From Desulfurivibrio sp. (GTDB lineage Bacteria > Desulfobacterota > Desulfobulbia > Desulfobulbales > SURF-16): DNA of 64,000 nt. Position numbers and translations under genes: made by a program. Shown here one piece after another: positions 1 to 8,399 of the stretch; position 1 is the first letter of the stretch, and each line of letters starts with the position of its first letter. Below the pieces are notes generated by a model. That model saw only the letters and a program-made list of their open reading frames with translations, ran no database searches and was not told the DNA's origin. The DNA lies in contig QZKJ01000053.1 of the NCBI GenBank assembly GCA_003605035.1, positions 35,507-99,506 on the forward strand, given 5' to 3'.

Positions 1-196
1 GTGCGGCTTTCTGGTTTGATTGATCGTGGCATCGGGTTGCCTGGATCTGGCTGGCCCAGGCGGGCATCGGGAAATATGCGCAGAGGGGGATGCTAAGGGG
101 GGGGAGATGTTCCCGGCAGGCACAGCAAGGGGAGAAAGCTTCAGCAACGCTTTTTGTCATAAAGCCGCTGCTGGCCGGGAGCCCCGATTGTGTCAT
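1..196 (-). CDS. Partial unrecognised ORF behind a riboswitch (C-terminal part beyond window)
   Basis: An open frame of 65 codons runs from an ATG at 196-194 to the left edge with no stop. It is preceded by an AGAGGA ribosome binding site and lies directly downstream of the cyclic-dinucleotide riboswitch at 254-338, which is the main reason to believe a gene starts here. The visible peptide has a CCAC cluster early and ends with an RCH tripeptide, but I see no clear hydrophobic signal core and recognise no family. A run of eight C in this strand (near 92-99 of the plus strand) could hide a frameshift, so the frame after it is uncertain. A second in-frame ATG lies at 160-158. Confidence 0.3.
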   Translation of the reverse strand, partial: MTQSGLPASSGFMTKSVAEAFSPCCACREHLPPLSIPLCAYFPMPAWASQIQATRCHDQSNQKAA

Positions 197-231
197 CTTG
201 GTGATCCTCTCTTTTGTCAGGAGGTGGCCAT

Positions 232-271
232 AAAAAAAGCCGGGTCACTCGCGATAACAAGGCAACCCGGC
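232..271 (-). terminator. Intrinsic terminator fused to the riboswitch
   Basis: Reading the minus strand, the 7-base arm at 271-265 (GCCGGGT) pairs perfectly with 245-239 (ACCCGGC), followed at once by seven T (238-232). The first arm is also the 3' part of the riboswitch aptamer, so aptamer folding and terminator folding are mutually exclusive. This is the usual design of a transcription-terminating riboswitch. Confidence 0.8.
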
Positions 272-338
272 AATCTTGGCAGGAAGATCCGTGGTTTTCC
301 GTCCCCGGCTTACGCCGGGTTTGGCTTTATCTTGTTAT
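254..338 (-). ncRNA. Cyclic-di-GMP-I (GEMM-I) riboswitch aptamer
   Basis: On the minus strand the segment is closed by a perfect 8-bp P1 (338-331 with 261-254). It contains the family blocks in order: GCCAAACC, a GC-rich hairpin capped by a GTAA tetraloop, GGGGACGGAAAACCACGG, a variable P2, and the 3' block GCCGGGTTGCC. These match the GEMM-I layout, in which the GNRA tetraloop docks on the neighbouring arm and the ligand sits in the three-way junction. A terminator sharing the 3' block follows. Whether the ligand is c-di-GMP or cyclic AMP-GMP (the GEMM-Ib variant of Geobacter relatives) depends on the base equivalent to Vc2 position 20, which I cannot align with certainty. Confidence 0.85.
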
Positions 339-364
339 GTGTTCCAAATTCAAGTCAAAGCAAT

Positions 365-380
365 GTTTACATATGTAAAC
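365..380. promoter_or_regulatory. 16-bp perfect palindrome, operator-like
   Basis: GTTTACATATGTAAAC is a perfect palindrome about 30 bp upstream of the riboswitch in minus-strand orientation and just past the stop of the RNase G gene. The position fits an operator in the promoter of the riboswitch-controlled transcript. I do not recognise the cognate regulator. Confidence 0.5.
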
Positions 381-430
381 GGAAAACCGCGGATATGCAA
401 TTGGGCAAATTGTCGCAGCGCAGGGCGCTG

Positions 431-2101
431 TTATTCTTCAGCTCCTTTCTGGAAGTCGATCTGGGATTGCGTGGGGTTCATGTCCGGGTCGGCAATGATA
501 TTGATGACAACGTTGTATTTTTCCTCGAGTTCAACCAGGTCGGACCGTTTCTGGTTGAGCATGTACTGGGCGATGTCCAGGGGAAAACGGCAGGTGATTT
601 TCTCGGTCGACTTCTTGATGGCGCCGGTATGTATGCGGCGCAGCTGGGCCAGGGCCATGGTTTCCACCGAGCGGACCATGCCCAGCCCCTGACAGTGCTC
701 ACAGATGATGTAGCTCCCTTTCTGGACCGGCGGCCCCAGGCGCTGCCGGGAAATCTGCATCAGCCCGAATTTTGAGATGCGGCTGATATCCACCTTGGCC
801 TTATCATGTTTCATGCAGGTCTTGACCTGTTTTTCCACCTCTTTGATGTGCTTCTTGTCCCGCATATCGATGAAATCAACCACGATCAGACCGCCAAGGT
901 CCCGCAGCCGGAGCTGTCGGGCCATCTCCTCGGCAGCTTCCATGTTGGCCAGAAAGATGGTCTCCTCGAAATTTTTATCCTTGGAGGTGCGGCCGGAATT
1001 GACATCAATGGCCACCAGCGCCTCGGTGGGATTGATGACAATGGAGCCGCCGGAGGGCAGGTTGACGGAAGGCTGGTAGATCTGCTCGATCTGTTCTTCA
1101 ATCTGGTAGAGGTTGAAGATGGGCCGGGCGCCTTTGTGCAGCTTGACCTTGGTCACCCGCTGCCTGGCCGGCAGCAGGTTGAGAAAGTTGACCACCTGCT
1201 CGTAGGTGATCTGGTTGTCCACCAGTATTTCCTGGATTTCATGGGTGAAATGATCACGCAGGAAACGGGCGGTCACATCCTGTTCTTTATAGACCAGCGC
1301 CGGGGCGGGCATGGTCTGGCCGCGTTTCTTGATCTCCTTCCACAGGTTTAACTGATAGCGGATGTCCTGGAACAGGGCGGTTTTGGTGACATCCTTGCTG
1401 GCGGTGCGCACGATGTAGCCGATCTCTTCGGGGAGACTTGCCGTGTTGACGATTTCCCGCAGTTTGCTGCGCAGCTCCTCGTCTTCAATCTTGCGGGAAA
1501 TGCCATGACTGTCGCTGCCCGGCATGAGTACCACATATCTGCCCGGCATGGACAGGTAGGTGGTGATGCTTGCGCCCTTGTTGCCGGTGGCCTCCTTGAC
1601 CACCTCAACCAGCACCTCCTGGCCCTTGCGGATCACCTCCTGGATCTTCAGATCCTTCCAGTGGGTGGAGGACGGCACATCCTTGCAGTAATATTCGGGA
1701 TGGATATCGCCAAAGGGCAGAAAGCCGTTGCGTTCAATGCCCATGTCGACAAAAACCGCCTGCAGATTGGGCTCGATGGCGGTGATAATGCCTTTGTAGA
1801 TATTACCCTTGGTCTGGGCGCTGGAAACGGTTTCCAGGTGAAAGGAGGTCAGTTTGCCGTTTTCCAGCAGGGCGATGCGGGCCTCTTCCGGTTCATCGGA
1901 GTTGATGAGCAGCTTCAGGGCGCCGCCGCTGGATTTTTCTTCTTCCTCCTCCAGAGGTGGCGGCGCTACTTTCTTTTTTGGGGCGTTTGCCTTTTTGGCC
2001 GGCGCTTTTCTTGATCGTGATCTGGGTTTTTTGGGGCTGGCCGGGGCCGGGGTTTCGGCCTTTTCTTCTTTACTGTTCTCGGGTGTTTTTTCGTCGTTCA
2101 T
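431..2101 (-). CDS. rng: Ribonuclease E/G family endoribonuclease (RNase G)
   Basis: Single-strand-specific endoribonuclease acting in mRNA decay and rRNA 5'-end maturation. The 556-residue product has a Lys/Pro/Ala-rich N-terminal extension of about 60 residues, then an S1-type RNA-binding region (about 95-180, GNIYKGIITAIEPNLQAVFVD) and the DNase I-like catalytic region with the metal-binding VAIDVNSGR and VVDFIDM segments. The Zn-link appears as CEHC near residue 465. Escherichia coli RNase G has 489 residues, so the length fits RNase G plus the charged N-terminus and lacks the large RNase E scaffold tail. A ribosome binding site (AAGGA) precedes the ATG. It is a single gene with the radical SAM gene upstream on the same strand. 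Confidence 0.93.
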   Translation of the reverse strand: MNDEKTPENSKEEKAETPAPASPKKPRSRSRKAPAKKANAPKKKVAPPPLEEEEEKSSGGALKLLINSDEPEEARIALLENGKLTSFHLETVSSAQTKGNIYKGIITAIEPNLQAVFVDMGIERNGFLPFGDIHPEYYCKDVPSSTHWKDLKIQEVIRKGQEVLVEVVKEATGNKGASITTYLSMPGRYVVLMPGSDSHGISRKIEDEELRSKLREIVNTASLPEEIGYIVRTASKDVTKTALFQDIRYQLNLWKEIKKRGQTMPAPALVYKEQDVTARFLRDHFTHEIQEILVDNQITYEQVVNFLNLLPARQRVTKVKLHKGARPIFNLYQIEEQIEQIYQPSVNLPSGGSIVINPTEALVAIDVNSGRTSKDKNFEETIFLANMEAAEEMARQLRLRDLGGLIVVDFIDMRDKKHIKEVEKQVKTCMKHDKAKVDISRISKFGLMQISRQRLGPPVQKGSYIICEHCQGLGMVRSVETMALAQLRRIHTGAIKKSTEKITCRFPLDIAQYMLNQKRSDLVELEEKYNVVINIIADPDMNPTQSQIDFQKGAEE

Positions 2102-2170
2102 GTTTTTCCTTCAGGAATCAAACCTGGCTGAACAGCCCTGTCACTGCGAGGGTCTGAGCATGGGTGCTGT

Positions 2171-3109
2171 TCAGGCGGTTTGTGATGTCTGGTAATAGAT
2201 TTTTCCCATATGCGCCGAATGGGCAATCTCGCCGCTGGCTGTCAGTTCCTGTAAAAGCCGGGCGGTGGAATTGCTGTCAAGATTCAGGGCCTCGCAGATA
2301 TCTGTCTCGGTGCATGGGCGTCTTCGCAGCATTTCTAATAATTCAGTTTTTTTGGCTGATCCGGCAGGTGCGCGCTTCCTTTTACGGAAATCTGCGATAA
2401 TCTCCACAGTTCCGGGGAGCTGTCGACGGATTTCCGCAAGCTCTGCTTCGCTCAGGGGTTTGGCAAAGTCCTCAAGCGGCGGACGCGCCACCGTGTTGAG
2501 CTGGATTTTTGCCGGTTTAATGGCAAGCAGGGCCTGTCGCAGGGCGGCAATATCCTCGGCCGAGTCGTTGATGCCTTTGCAGAACAGGATCTCCAGCCAC
2601 AATTCTCCTTTAAAATCCCGGGCAAAGAGGGTGAGCCCCTTGATGATCTCCTGCAGGTTCACCCCCTGGGCCGGCCGGTTAATTTTCCTGAAACTTTCCT
2701 CCCTGGCGGCATCAAGCGAGGGAATGACAATGTCGGCCAAGGCAAGCTCCTGCCGCACGTCGGCGCGATAGAGCAGCGAGCCGTTGGTGAGCACGGCCAC
2801 CGGCAGGGCGGTTTTTGCCTTCAGGTGGCTGATGATCTCGCCCAGTCCGCTGTGCAGGGTTGGTTCCCCGCTTGCCGTGATGGTGAAGACATCGATCGGC
2901 TTTGCCTGACCGGGTGCTGCCAGAAAGGAATCAATTTCAGCTGTGATTTCCCTGGTCGGGGTGTATTCCCTTCTCTCGCAGGTGAAGATGGAATTCGGAC
3001 CCACCTCGCAATAAACGCAGCTGAAGTTGCAGATTTTTGCCGGGAGGAGATCGATGCCCAGCGACAAGCCGAGTCGCCGGGAATTGACGGGTCCAAACAG
3101 ATATTTCAT
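2171..3109 (-). CDS. Radical SAM protein with C-terminal winged helix
   Basis: A 312-residue radical SAM enzyme: the [4Fe-4S]-ligating CxxxCxxC motif is CNFSCVYC near residue 27, in a context (FGPVNSRRLG) typical of the small COG0731-like group of radical SAM oxidoreductases. The last 60 residues (about 250-312) look like a winged helix-turn-helix (ELLEMLRRRPCTETDICEAL), which suggests nucleic-acid binding or regulation. The substrate is unknown. It lies 69 bp upstream of the RNase G gene on the same strand, so co-transcription is possible. Confidence 0.85.
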   Translation of the reverse strand: MKYLFGPVNSRRLGLSLGIDLLPAKICNFSCVYCEVGPNSIFTCERREYTPTREITAEIDSFLAAPGQAKPIDVFTITASGEPTLHSGLGEIISHLKAKTALPVAVLTNGSLLYRADVRQELALADIVIPSLDAAREESFRKINRPAQGVNLQEIIKGLTLFARDFKGELWLEILFCKGINDSAEDIAALRQALLAIKPAKIQLNTVARPPLEDFAKPLSEAELAEIRRQLPGTVEIIADFRKRKRAPAGSAKKTELLEMLRRRPCTETDICEALNLDSNSTARLLQELTASGEIAHSAHMGKIYYQTSQTA

Positions 3110-3201
3110 GCAGGGAGAGTGGGTTTCATGTTAACTTAATCTGATTTTTAAATTATATACTTAAAAACAATCGCTAACAGTTGGCAAGAGAAAGTTTTGC
3201 C

Positions 3202-3232
3202 TTGACACGCTTTATTGCGAAACGGTAGTTTC
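3202..3232 (+). promoter_or_regulatory. Candidate ilvD promoter with inverted repeat
   Basis: TTGACA at 3202-3207 is a full -35 box, but the -10 at 17-18 bp (around 3225-3231, TAGTTT) is poor. GAAAC-GGTA-GTTTC (3219-3232) is a short inverted repeat over the -10 region that could be an operator. The assignment to ilvD follows from position only. Confidence 0.4.
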
Positions 3233-3245
3233 ACAAGTTTGGATT

Positions 3246-3325
3246 AAAAGTGAAAAGTGAAAAGTGAAAAGTGAGGAGTTAGGAGTAAGGAGTTAACTTC
3301 TCACTTTTCCCTTCTCACTTTTCAC
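3246..3325. repeat. AAAAGTG tandem repeat with facing inverted copies
   Basis: Four perfect copies of AAAAGTG (3246-3273) are followed by GGAGT/AGGAG-type repeats and then by inverse copies (CACTTTT, twice, 3299-3325). The halves can pair into a long A/T-rich hairpin ending about 20 bp before the ilvD start. It would lie in the leader if transcription starts at the -35 box at 3202. Confidence 0.8.
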
Positions 3326-3345
3326 AATCAAATAAGGATACATTC

Positions 3346-5007
3346 ATGCGAAGCGATGCGGCAAAAAAAGGGTTGGAGAAGGCGCCTCACAGGTCACTGT
3401 TCAAGGCAATGGGTTATACCAACGAGGAAATCCAGCGGCCGCTGATCGGCATTGGCCACGCCCATAATGAAATCATTCCCGGTCATATCCATCTGGACAA
3501 GATCGTGGAAGCGGTCAAGGCCGGCGTGCGCATGGCTGGCGGCACGCCCATCGCCTTTGCCACCATCGGCGTGTGCGACGGCATCGCCATGGGGCATACC
3601 GGCATGAAATATTCCCTAGCCAGCCGGGAAATCATTGCCGATTCAGTGGAAATCATGGGGCAGGCTCATCCCTTTGACGGGCTGGTGCTGGTGCCCAACT
3701 GCGATAAGGTGGTGCCGGGCATGCTCATGGCCATGCTGCGTCTCAACATCCCCGCCCTGATGGTCAGCGGCGGGCCGATGCTGACCGGCCGTTTCCATGG
3801 CAGGGATGTCCATCTGATCAGCGTCTTTGAGGGGGTGGGCCGGGTCAAGGCCAAGACCATGACCATTGACGAGCTGAACGAACTGGAAGACGCCGCCTGT
3901 CCGGGCTGCGGCTCCTGCGCCGGCATGTTCACGGCCAACTCGATGAATTGCCTGACCGAGGCCCTGGGGCTGGGGCTGCCGGGCAACGGCACCATCCCAG
4001 CAGTCTCCGCGGCCCGTATCCGGTTGGCCAAGCAGGCCGGCATGGCGGTGATGAATCTCTTTCATGAGGAGATCAGGCCGCGGGATATCGCCACCAGGGA
4101 GGCCTTTGAAAATGCCATGGCCATTGACATGGCCCTGGGCTGTTCCACCAATACGGTGCTGCATGTGCCGGCCATCGCCAGGGAGGCCGGGGTGGATCTG
4201 CCGCTGGCCACCTTTAACGAGGTGAGCAGCCGGGTGCCCCATATCTGCAGCCTGATCCCCGGCGGCCCCCACAGCCTGCAGCAGCTCAATGAGGCCGGCG
4301 GCGTGCAGGCGGTCATGCGGGAACTGCTGAACACCGAGTCCGGCCTGCACCAGCAGGTGATGACCGTGACCGGCCAGACCCTGGGCGAGAATCTGCAAAG
4401 GGCCATGGTGCGGGACCGGGAGATTATCCGGCCGGTTGCTAACCCCTATCACCAGCAGGGAGGGATTGCCGTGCTGTACGGCAACCTGGCGCCGGAGGGC
4501 GCGGTGGTCAAACAGTCGGCGGTGGCTGCCGAGATGATGTGCCATAGCGGCCCGGCCCGGGTCTTTGATTCGGAAGAGGAGGCCCAGGCCGCCATCCTGG
4601 CCGGCGGCATCAGGCCGGGAGACGTGGTGGTCATCCGCTACTGCGGGCCCAAGGGCGGTCCCGGCATGCCGGAGATGCTCTCCCCCACCGCGGCGATCAT
4701 CGGCATGGGCCTGGGCAAGAGCGTCGCCCTCATCACCGACGGCCGCTTCAGCGGCGGCACTCAGGGCGCCTGCGTCGGCCATGTCTCGCCCGAGGCGGCT
4801 GAGGGCGGTCCCATCGGCCTGCTGCGGGAAGGCGATACCATTGTGGTGGATATCACCGGCAAACGGCTGCACTGCGAAATTGACGAGGCGGAAATGGCCA
4901 GGCGCCGGGAAGCCTGGCAGCCGCCGGCGCCGAAAATCACCACCGGCTATGTCGCCCGTTATGCCCGCATGGTCAGTTCCGGCAGTGCCGGGGCAATTCT
5001 CAAGTGA
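3346..5007 (+). CDS. ilvD: Dihydroxy-acid dehydratase
   Basis: Catalyses the dehydration of 2,3-dihydroxy-isovalerate and 2,3-dihydroxy-3-methylvalerate to the 2-oxo acids, the third common step of valine/isoleucine synthesis, in the cytoplasm. The 553-residue product is full length for the family. Iron-sulfur ligands are visible in NCDKVVPGM (about 124) and [11 protein letters not shown] (about 190), and other IlvD/Edd blocks include [19 protein letters not shown] and [11 protein letters not shown]. The start is the ATG after AAGGATACATTC. No other ilv gene is adjacent; lptD follows 22 bp downstream on the same strand. Confidence 0.97.
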   Translation: MRSDAAKKGLEKAPHRSLFKAMGYTNEEIQRPLIGIGHAHNEIIPGHIHLDKIVEAVKAGVRMAGGTPIAFATIGVCDGIAMGHTGMKYSLASREIIADSVEIMGQAHPFDGLVLVPNCDKVVPGMLMAMLRLNIPALMVSGGPMLTGRFHGRDVHLISVFEGVGRVKAKTMTIDELNELEDAACPGCGSCAGMFTANSMNCLTEALGLGLPGNGTIPAVSAARIRLAKQAGMAVMNLFHEEIRPRDIATREAFENAMAIDMALGCSTNTVLHVPAIAREAGVDLPLATFNEVSSRVPHICSLIPGGPHSLQQLNEAGGVQAVMRELLNTESGLHQQVMTVTGQTLGENLQRAMVRDREIIRPVANPYHQQGGIAVLYGNLAPEGAVVKQSAVAAEMMCHSGPARVFDSEEEAQAAILAGGIRPGDVVVIRYCGPKGGPGMPEMLSPTAAIIGMGLGKSVALITDGRFSGGTQGACVGHVSPEAAEGGPIGLLREGDTIVVDITGKRLHCEIDEAEMARRREAWQPPAPKITTGYVARYARMVSSGSAGAILK

Positions 5008-5029
5008 TGGGGCAGGGGTTTCCTGATTT

Positions 5030-7375
5030 ATGAGAAAGTTGCTGAGCAGCAAGAAAGCGGCCGCCCTGCTCTCCTCCCTTGTCTGCCTGTGGGCAGACCC
5101 GTGCGCAGCAGGCAGTGTTACCGCGGAGCCGTGGGACATCACGGCGGATAAGATCACCCGTTACACCCGGCCGGAAACCATCGTGGCTGAGGGGCATGTG
5201 GTGCTGCGCCGGACCGGGGAGCAGCAGACCACGGAACCGCTCACCATCAAGGCGGACTGGTTGCGCTACAACGTGGATGACGGGCAGGTTTACGCCAAGG
5301 GCAATCTTTCCCTGCGCACCGCGGAACAGGACGTGGATGCCTTTGAGGCGGTGATTGATCTGAACGATGAAACCGCCACCCTGACGGACTCCACCCTTTT
5401 TGTGCCGGAAAACAATCTGCATTTCTCCGGCCGTGAGGTGGAAAAGACCGGGCCGATTACCTATCGTTTCAAAGACGGCGATTTTACCGCCTGCCGGCTG
5501 GAGGAAGGGAAAAAACCGCCATGGCAGTTTCATTCCGGGGAGGCGGTGGTCAAGGTGGAAAAGGTGGTGGTCCTCAAGCATACGGTGCTGCGGGTCAAAG
5601 GTGTGCCGGTGCTGTACGTGCCCTATATGGCGGTGCCGGCCAACACCAAGCGCAAGACCGGCTTTCTCTTCCCGGAGATTTCCCAGTCGGAGCGCAGCGG
5701 CACCGGGCTGATTACCCCTTATTTCATCGATCTGTCGCCGAGCAGTGATCTTACCCTGTATCCTGGCTACCTGTCCAAGCGGGGTGTGGTGGCCGGGGCC
5801 GAATTCCGCCAGGTCAACGATTTCAACTCCAGGGAGTCCATTGCCGTCACCTATCTCCAGGATAAAACAGAGGATACGGTGAAGGACGATTTCAAGTCCG
5901 ATGACTATCTGCGCACTGATCAGCATCGTTACTGGATTCGCGGCAAGCTCGATCATGATTTCGGCAACGATCTTTTCGCCAGGATGGATCTGGATCTCGC
6001 CTCTGACCGTGATATGGTTGAGGAATTCCGCCGGGGCACCAATGGCTTTAATGACAGCGACAAGAATTTTCTCAGGGATTTCAACCGTGGGCTGACCGAG
6101 GAAACCATCCCGTTCCGCCCCTCCCAGATGCAGCTGTACAAGAGCTGGTCTTCGGCCGTCCTGGGCGGCCAGCTGGTCGGCATCAATGACCTGACCGACG
6201 GCAAAGATGACCCGGGCCAGGGAACCAGCCAGACCGCGCTCAAAAATTATTACAGCCAGGTCAATACCCTGCCGCAGGTTCTCTACAGCGGGGAATTTGA
6301 GCTGGAAAGCATGCCGCTCAGTCTCAGCTGGGATTCGGGTTATGTGCACTACTGGCGTGAGGAGGGCATTGGCGAGCAGCGCTTTGATCTCCATCCCCAG
6401 CTTACCGCGCCGCTGCCCCTGGGCCGCTATATCGAGGGCACGGTAACCAGCGGCCTGCGGGAGACGGCTTACCGGATCGACGCCAACGGCTCGGATGTTT
6501 TTGACTGGCAGTATGACCGGGAGCAGAACCGGACGGCCTGGAATTTCGATACCAATATCGCCACCACCGTGGCCCGGGATTTTGACATGCACCTCGGCTC
6601 CGTTACCGCGCTCAATCATGCCATCAGGCCGGAGATCGAATACAGCTACGGGACCCTGGACCGGGAGGATGAGCTGCCGGACATTGACGAGATCGATCTG
6701 CTGGCCCCGGAAAATCTCATCACCTACAGTCTGAACAACTATTTCCGGGTGAGCGGCAGCGGCAAGGATGAGTGGGAGTATGACCGCTATCTGGGTTATT
6801 TCAAGATCATCCAGTCCTACGACATTCATGAGGAACGGCGCGAGCTTGAGGGCCCTGCTGACGAACACCAGCCTTTTTCCGACGTTGTCCTGAAGTTGAA
6901 TCTCTATCCGCTGCCCCGCTGGCAGACCAGATACCAGACCGCCTACAGCGTCTATGGCGACGGCGTGACCAAGTATGATCTCTTTACCAGATATAAATCC
7001 CGCAGAGGGGACAGTTTCTCCCTTGACTACCGCTATACCCAAAATTCGGACATCAATCAGTTCAATGCCGAGGTGATCACCAGGCTCACCGGCAACTGGT
7101 ACCTGGAGGCTGATCTCAAGCAGTCCCTTGATGAAAATTCCATTACCAGCGCCTCCTTTGGTCTGACCTACCACCCCCATTGCTGGGCCGTGAAGTTTAT
7201 CGCGGAGAGAAGCTCGGATGACAAGCGGGTGGCCATCCTCTTCTCGCTGGTCGGCCTGGGGCAATCCCTTGGCATTGGTTTTGCCGGCGACATGGAGGGC
7301 GGACTTGATCTGGATTCCAGCGGCGACAATGATATTGATAAGGATTTTGATAAAAATAACGAGGATATTAATTAA
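5030..7375 (+). CDS. lptD: LPS-assembly outer-membrane protein LptD
   Basis: Outer-membrane beta-barrel that receives lipopolysaccharide from the Lpt bridge and inserts it into the outer leaflet. The 781-residue product begins with a signal peptide (cleavage likely after CAAG, about residue 28), then a periplasmic OstA/LptA-like beta-jellyroll (about 33-170, EPWDITADKI onward), then a long barrel rich in alternating aromatic and polar residues. Cys is sparse: one near residue 163 (FTACRL) and one near 723 (PHCWAV). They may form the single disulfide corresponding to the two found in the Escherichia coli protein. The gene indicates a true LPS-bearing outer membrane. Confidence 0.9.
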   Translation: MRKLLSSKKAAALLSSLVCLWADPCAAGSVTAEPWDITADKITRYTRPETIVAEGHVVLRRTGEQQTTEPLTIKADWLRYNVDDGQVYAKGNLSLRTAEQDVDAFEAVIDLNDETATLTDSTLFVPENNLHFSGREVEKTGPITYRFKDGDFTACRLEEGKKPPWQFHSGEAVVKVEKVVVLKHTVLRVKGVPVLYVPYMAVPANTKRKTGFLFPEISQSERSGTGLITPYFIDLSPSSDLTLYPGYLSKRGVVAGAEFRQVNDFNSRESIAVTYLQDKTEDTVKDDFKSDDYLRTDQHRYWIRGKLDHDFGNDLFARMDLDLASDRDMVEEFRRGTNGFNDSDKNFLRDFNRGLTEETIPFRPSQMQLYKSWSSAVLGGQLVGINDLTDGKDDPGQGTSQTALKNYYSQVNTLPQVLYSGEFELESMPLSLSWDSGYVHYWREEGIGEQRFDLHPQLTAPLPLGRYIEGTVTSGLRETAYRIDANGSDVFDWQYDREQNRTAWNFDTNIATTVARDFDMHLGSVTALNHAIRPEIEYSYGTLDREDELPDIDEIDLLAPENLITYSLNNYFRVSGSGKDEWEYDRYLGYFKIIQSYDIHEERRELEGPADEHQPFSDVVLKLNLYPLPRWQTRYQTAYSVYGDGVTKYDLFTRYKSRRGDSFSLDYRYTQNSDINQFNAEVITRLTGNWYLEADLKQSLDENSITSASFGLTYHPHCWAVKFIAERSSDDKRVAILFSLVGLGQSLGIGFAGDMEGGLDLDSSGDNDIDKDFDKNNEDIN

Positions 7376-7412
7376 TGATGTCGGCAAGTAGCGGACAGTC
7401 GAGAGACCGGGC

Positions 7413-8372
7413 ATGAATTACGATGTCTTCAACGGTGATGCCGACGGCATCTGCGCCCTGCAGCAGCTGCGGCTGGCTGAACCCCGGCAGGCCGTCCTGG
7501 TTTCCGGGGTGAAGCGCGATATCCGCCTGCTTGACCAGCTGGCGGCCGACCCTCTGGTCGCCGGGGCGGAGATCACCGTCCTTGATGTGTCCATGGAGAG
7601 CAATAAGGACTCTCTGCAGACGCTCCTGCAGCGCCGCAACAACATTTTCTATGTGGACCACCATTTTGCCGGGGAGATACCGGCGGCGGACAACCTGCGG
7701 GCGACCATCGACCCTGCTGCCGATGTCTGCACCGGCTTGCTTGTCGACCGGCTGCTGGGCGGCAGATTCAGGCTGTGGGCCGTGGTGGCCGCCTATGGTG
7801 ACAATCTGCATGCGGCGGCCCGCCAGGCCGCAGCCGGGCTGGGGCTCTCCGGCCAGGAGCTGGCGATGCTGCAGGAGCTTGGCGAGCTGATGAATTACAA
7901 CGGCTATGGCCGGCAGCCTGCCGACCTGCATATTACTCCCCAGGAGCTTTTCCGGGCGGTAGCGCCCTTTGCCAGTCCCTTTGCCTTTTACCGGGAGTCC
8001 GGGGTGCCGGGTCTTTTGCAGCAGGGTTATGCCGAGGATATGGCCCGGGCGCGTGCGGTGCGGCCGCTGGCTGAAAATGCCTCCGGCAGGATTTTCACCT
8101 TGCCGGACGCCTCCTGGTCCCGCCGGGTCGCCGGGGTGTTCAGCAACGAAAAAGCCAGGGAAATGGAGGATAAGGCCCACGCCCTTATCGTTGACAATGG
8201 TGATGGGACACTGCTGGTCAGCGTCCGAGCGCCGCTGACCAATAAACAGGGAGCTGCCTCGCTGTGCCGGCAGTTCCCCACCGGCGGCGGCCGTGAAGCG
8301 GCAGCCGGGATCAATGCCCTGCCGCGAGAGCAGCTTGATGCCTTTGTCGAGGCCTTTCGGCAAACCTGGTGA
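7413..8372 (+). CDS. DHH-family phosphoesterase
   Basis: A 319-residue protein with the DHH signature set: motif I FNGDADGICAL at residues 6-16, motif II VLDVSM, the DHH box YVDHHFAGEIP near 85-95, and a DHHA1-like GGGREAAAG near 298-306. Such enzymes hydrolyse phosphodiesters such as short oligonucleotides, pAp or cyclic dinucleotides with bound divalent metals. The substrate cannot be told here. It is distinct from the NrnA-type gene at the right end of the window. The gene starts 37 bp after lptD and is followed by mltB 27 bp later, so all three may be co-transcribed. Confidence 0.8.
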   Translation: MNYDVFNGDADGICALQQLRLAEPRQAVLVSGVKRDIRLLDQLAADPLVAGAEITVLDVSMESNKDSLQTLLQRRNNIFYVDHHFAGEIPAADNLRATIDPAADVCTGLLVDRLLGGRFRLWAVVAAYGDNLHAAARQAAAGLGLSGQELAMLQELGELMNYNGYGRQPADLHITPQELFRAVAPFASPFAFYRESGVPGLLQQGYAEDMARARAVRPLAENASGRIFTLPDASWSRRVAGVFSNEKAREMEDKAHALIVDNGDGTLLVSVRAPLTNKQGAASLCRQFPTGGGREAAAGINALPREQLDAFVEAFRQTW

Positions 8373-8399
8373 AATCGCAACGAAGGAAGAGGAGTCCTC

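Noticed and set aside
20..775. Long plus-strand ORF over the left edge
   Set aside because: It is antisense to the riboswitch and to RNase G, with no protein-like texture or ribosome binding site.
3643..5157. 504-codon minus-strand ORF opposite ilvD
   Set aside because: Its composition (His/Asp/Gly/Gln-rich) is that of a high-GC antisense shadow; ilvD is unmistakable on the plus strand. The same applies to the long frames opposite lptD, hisD, nadE, infB and mpl.
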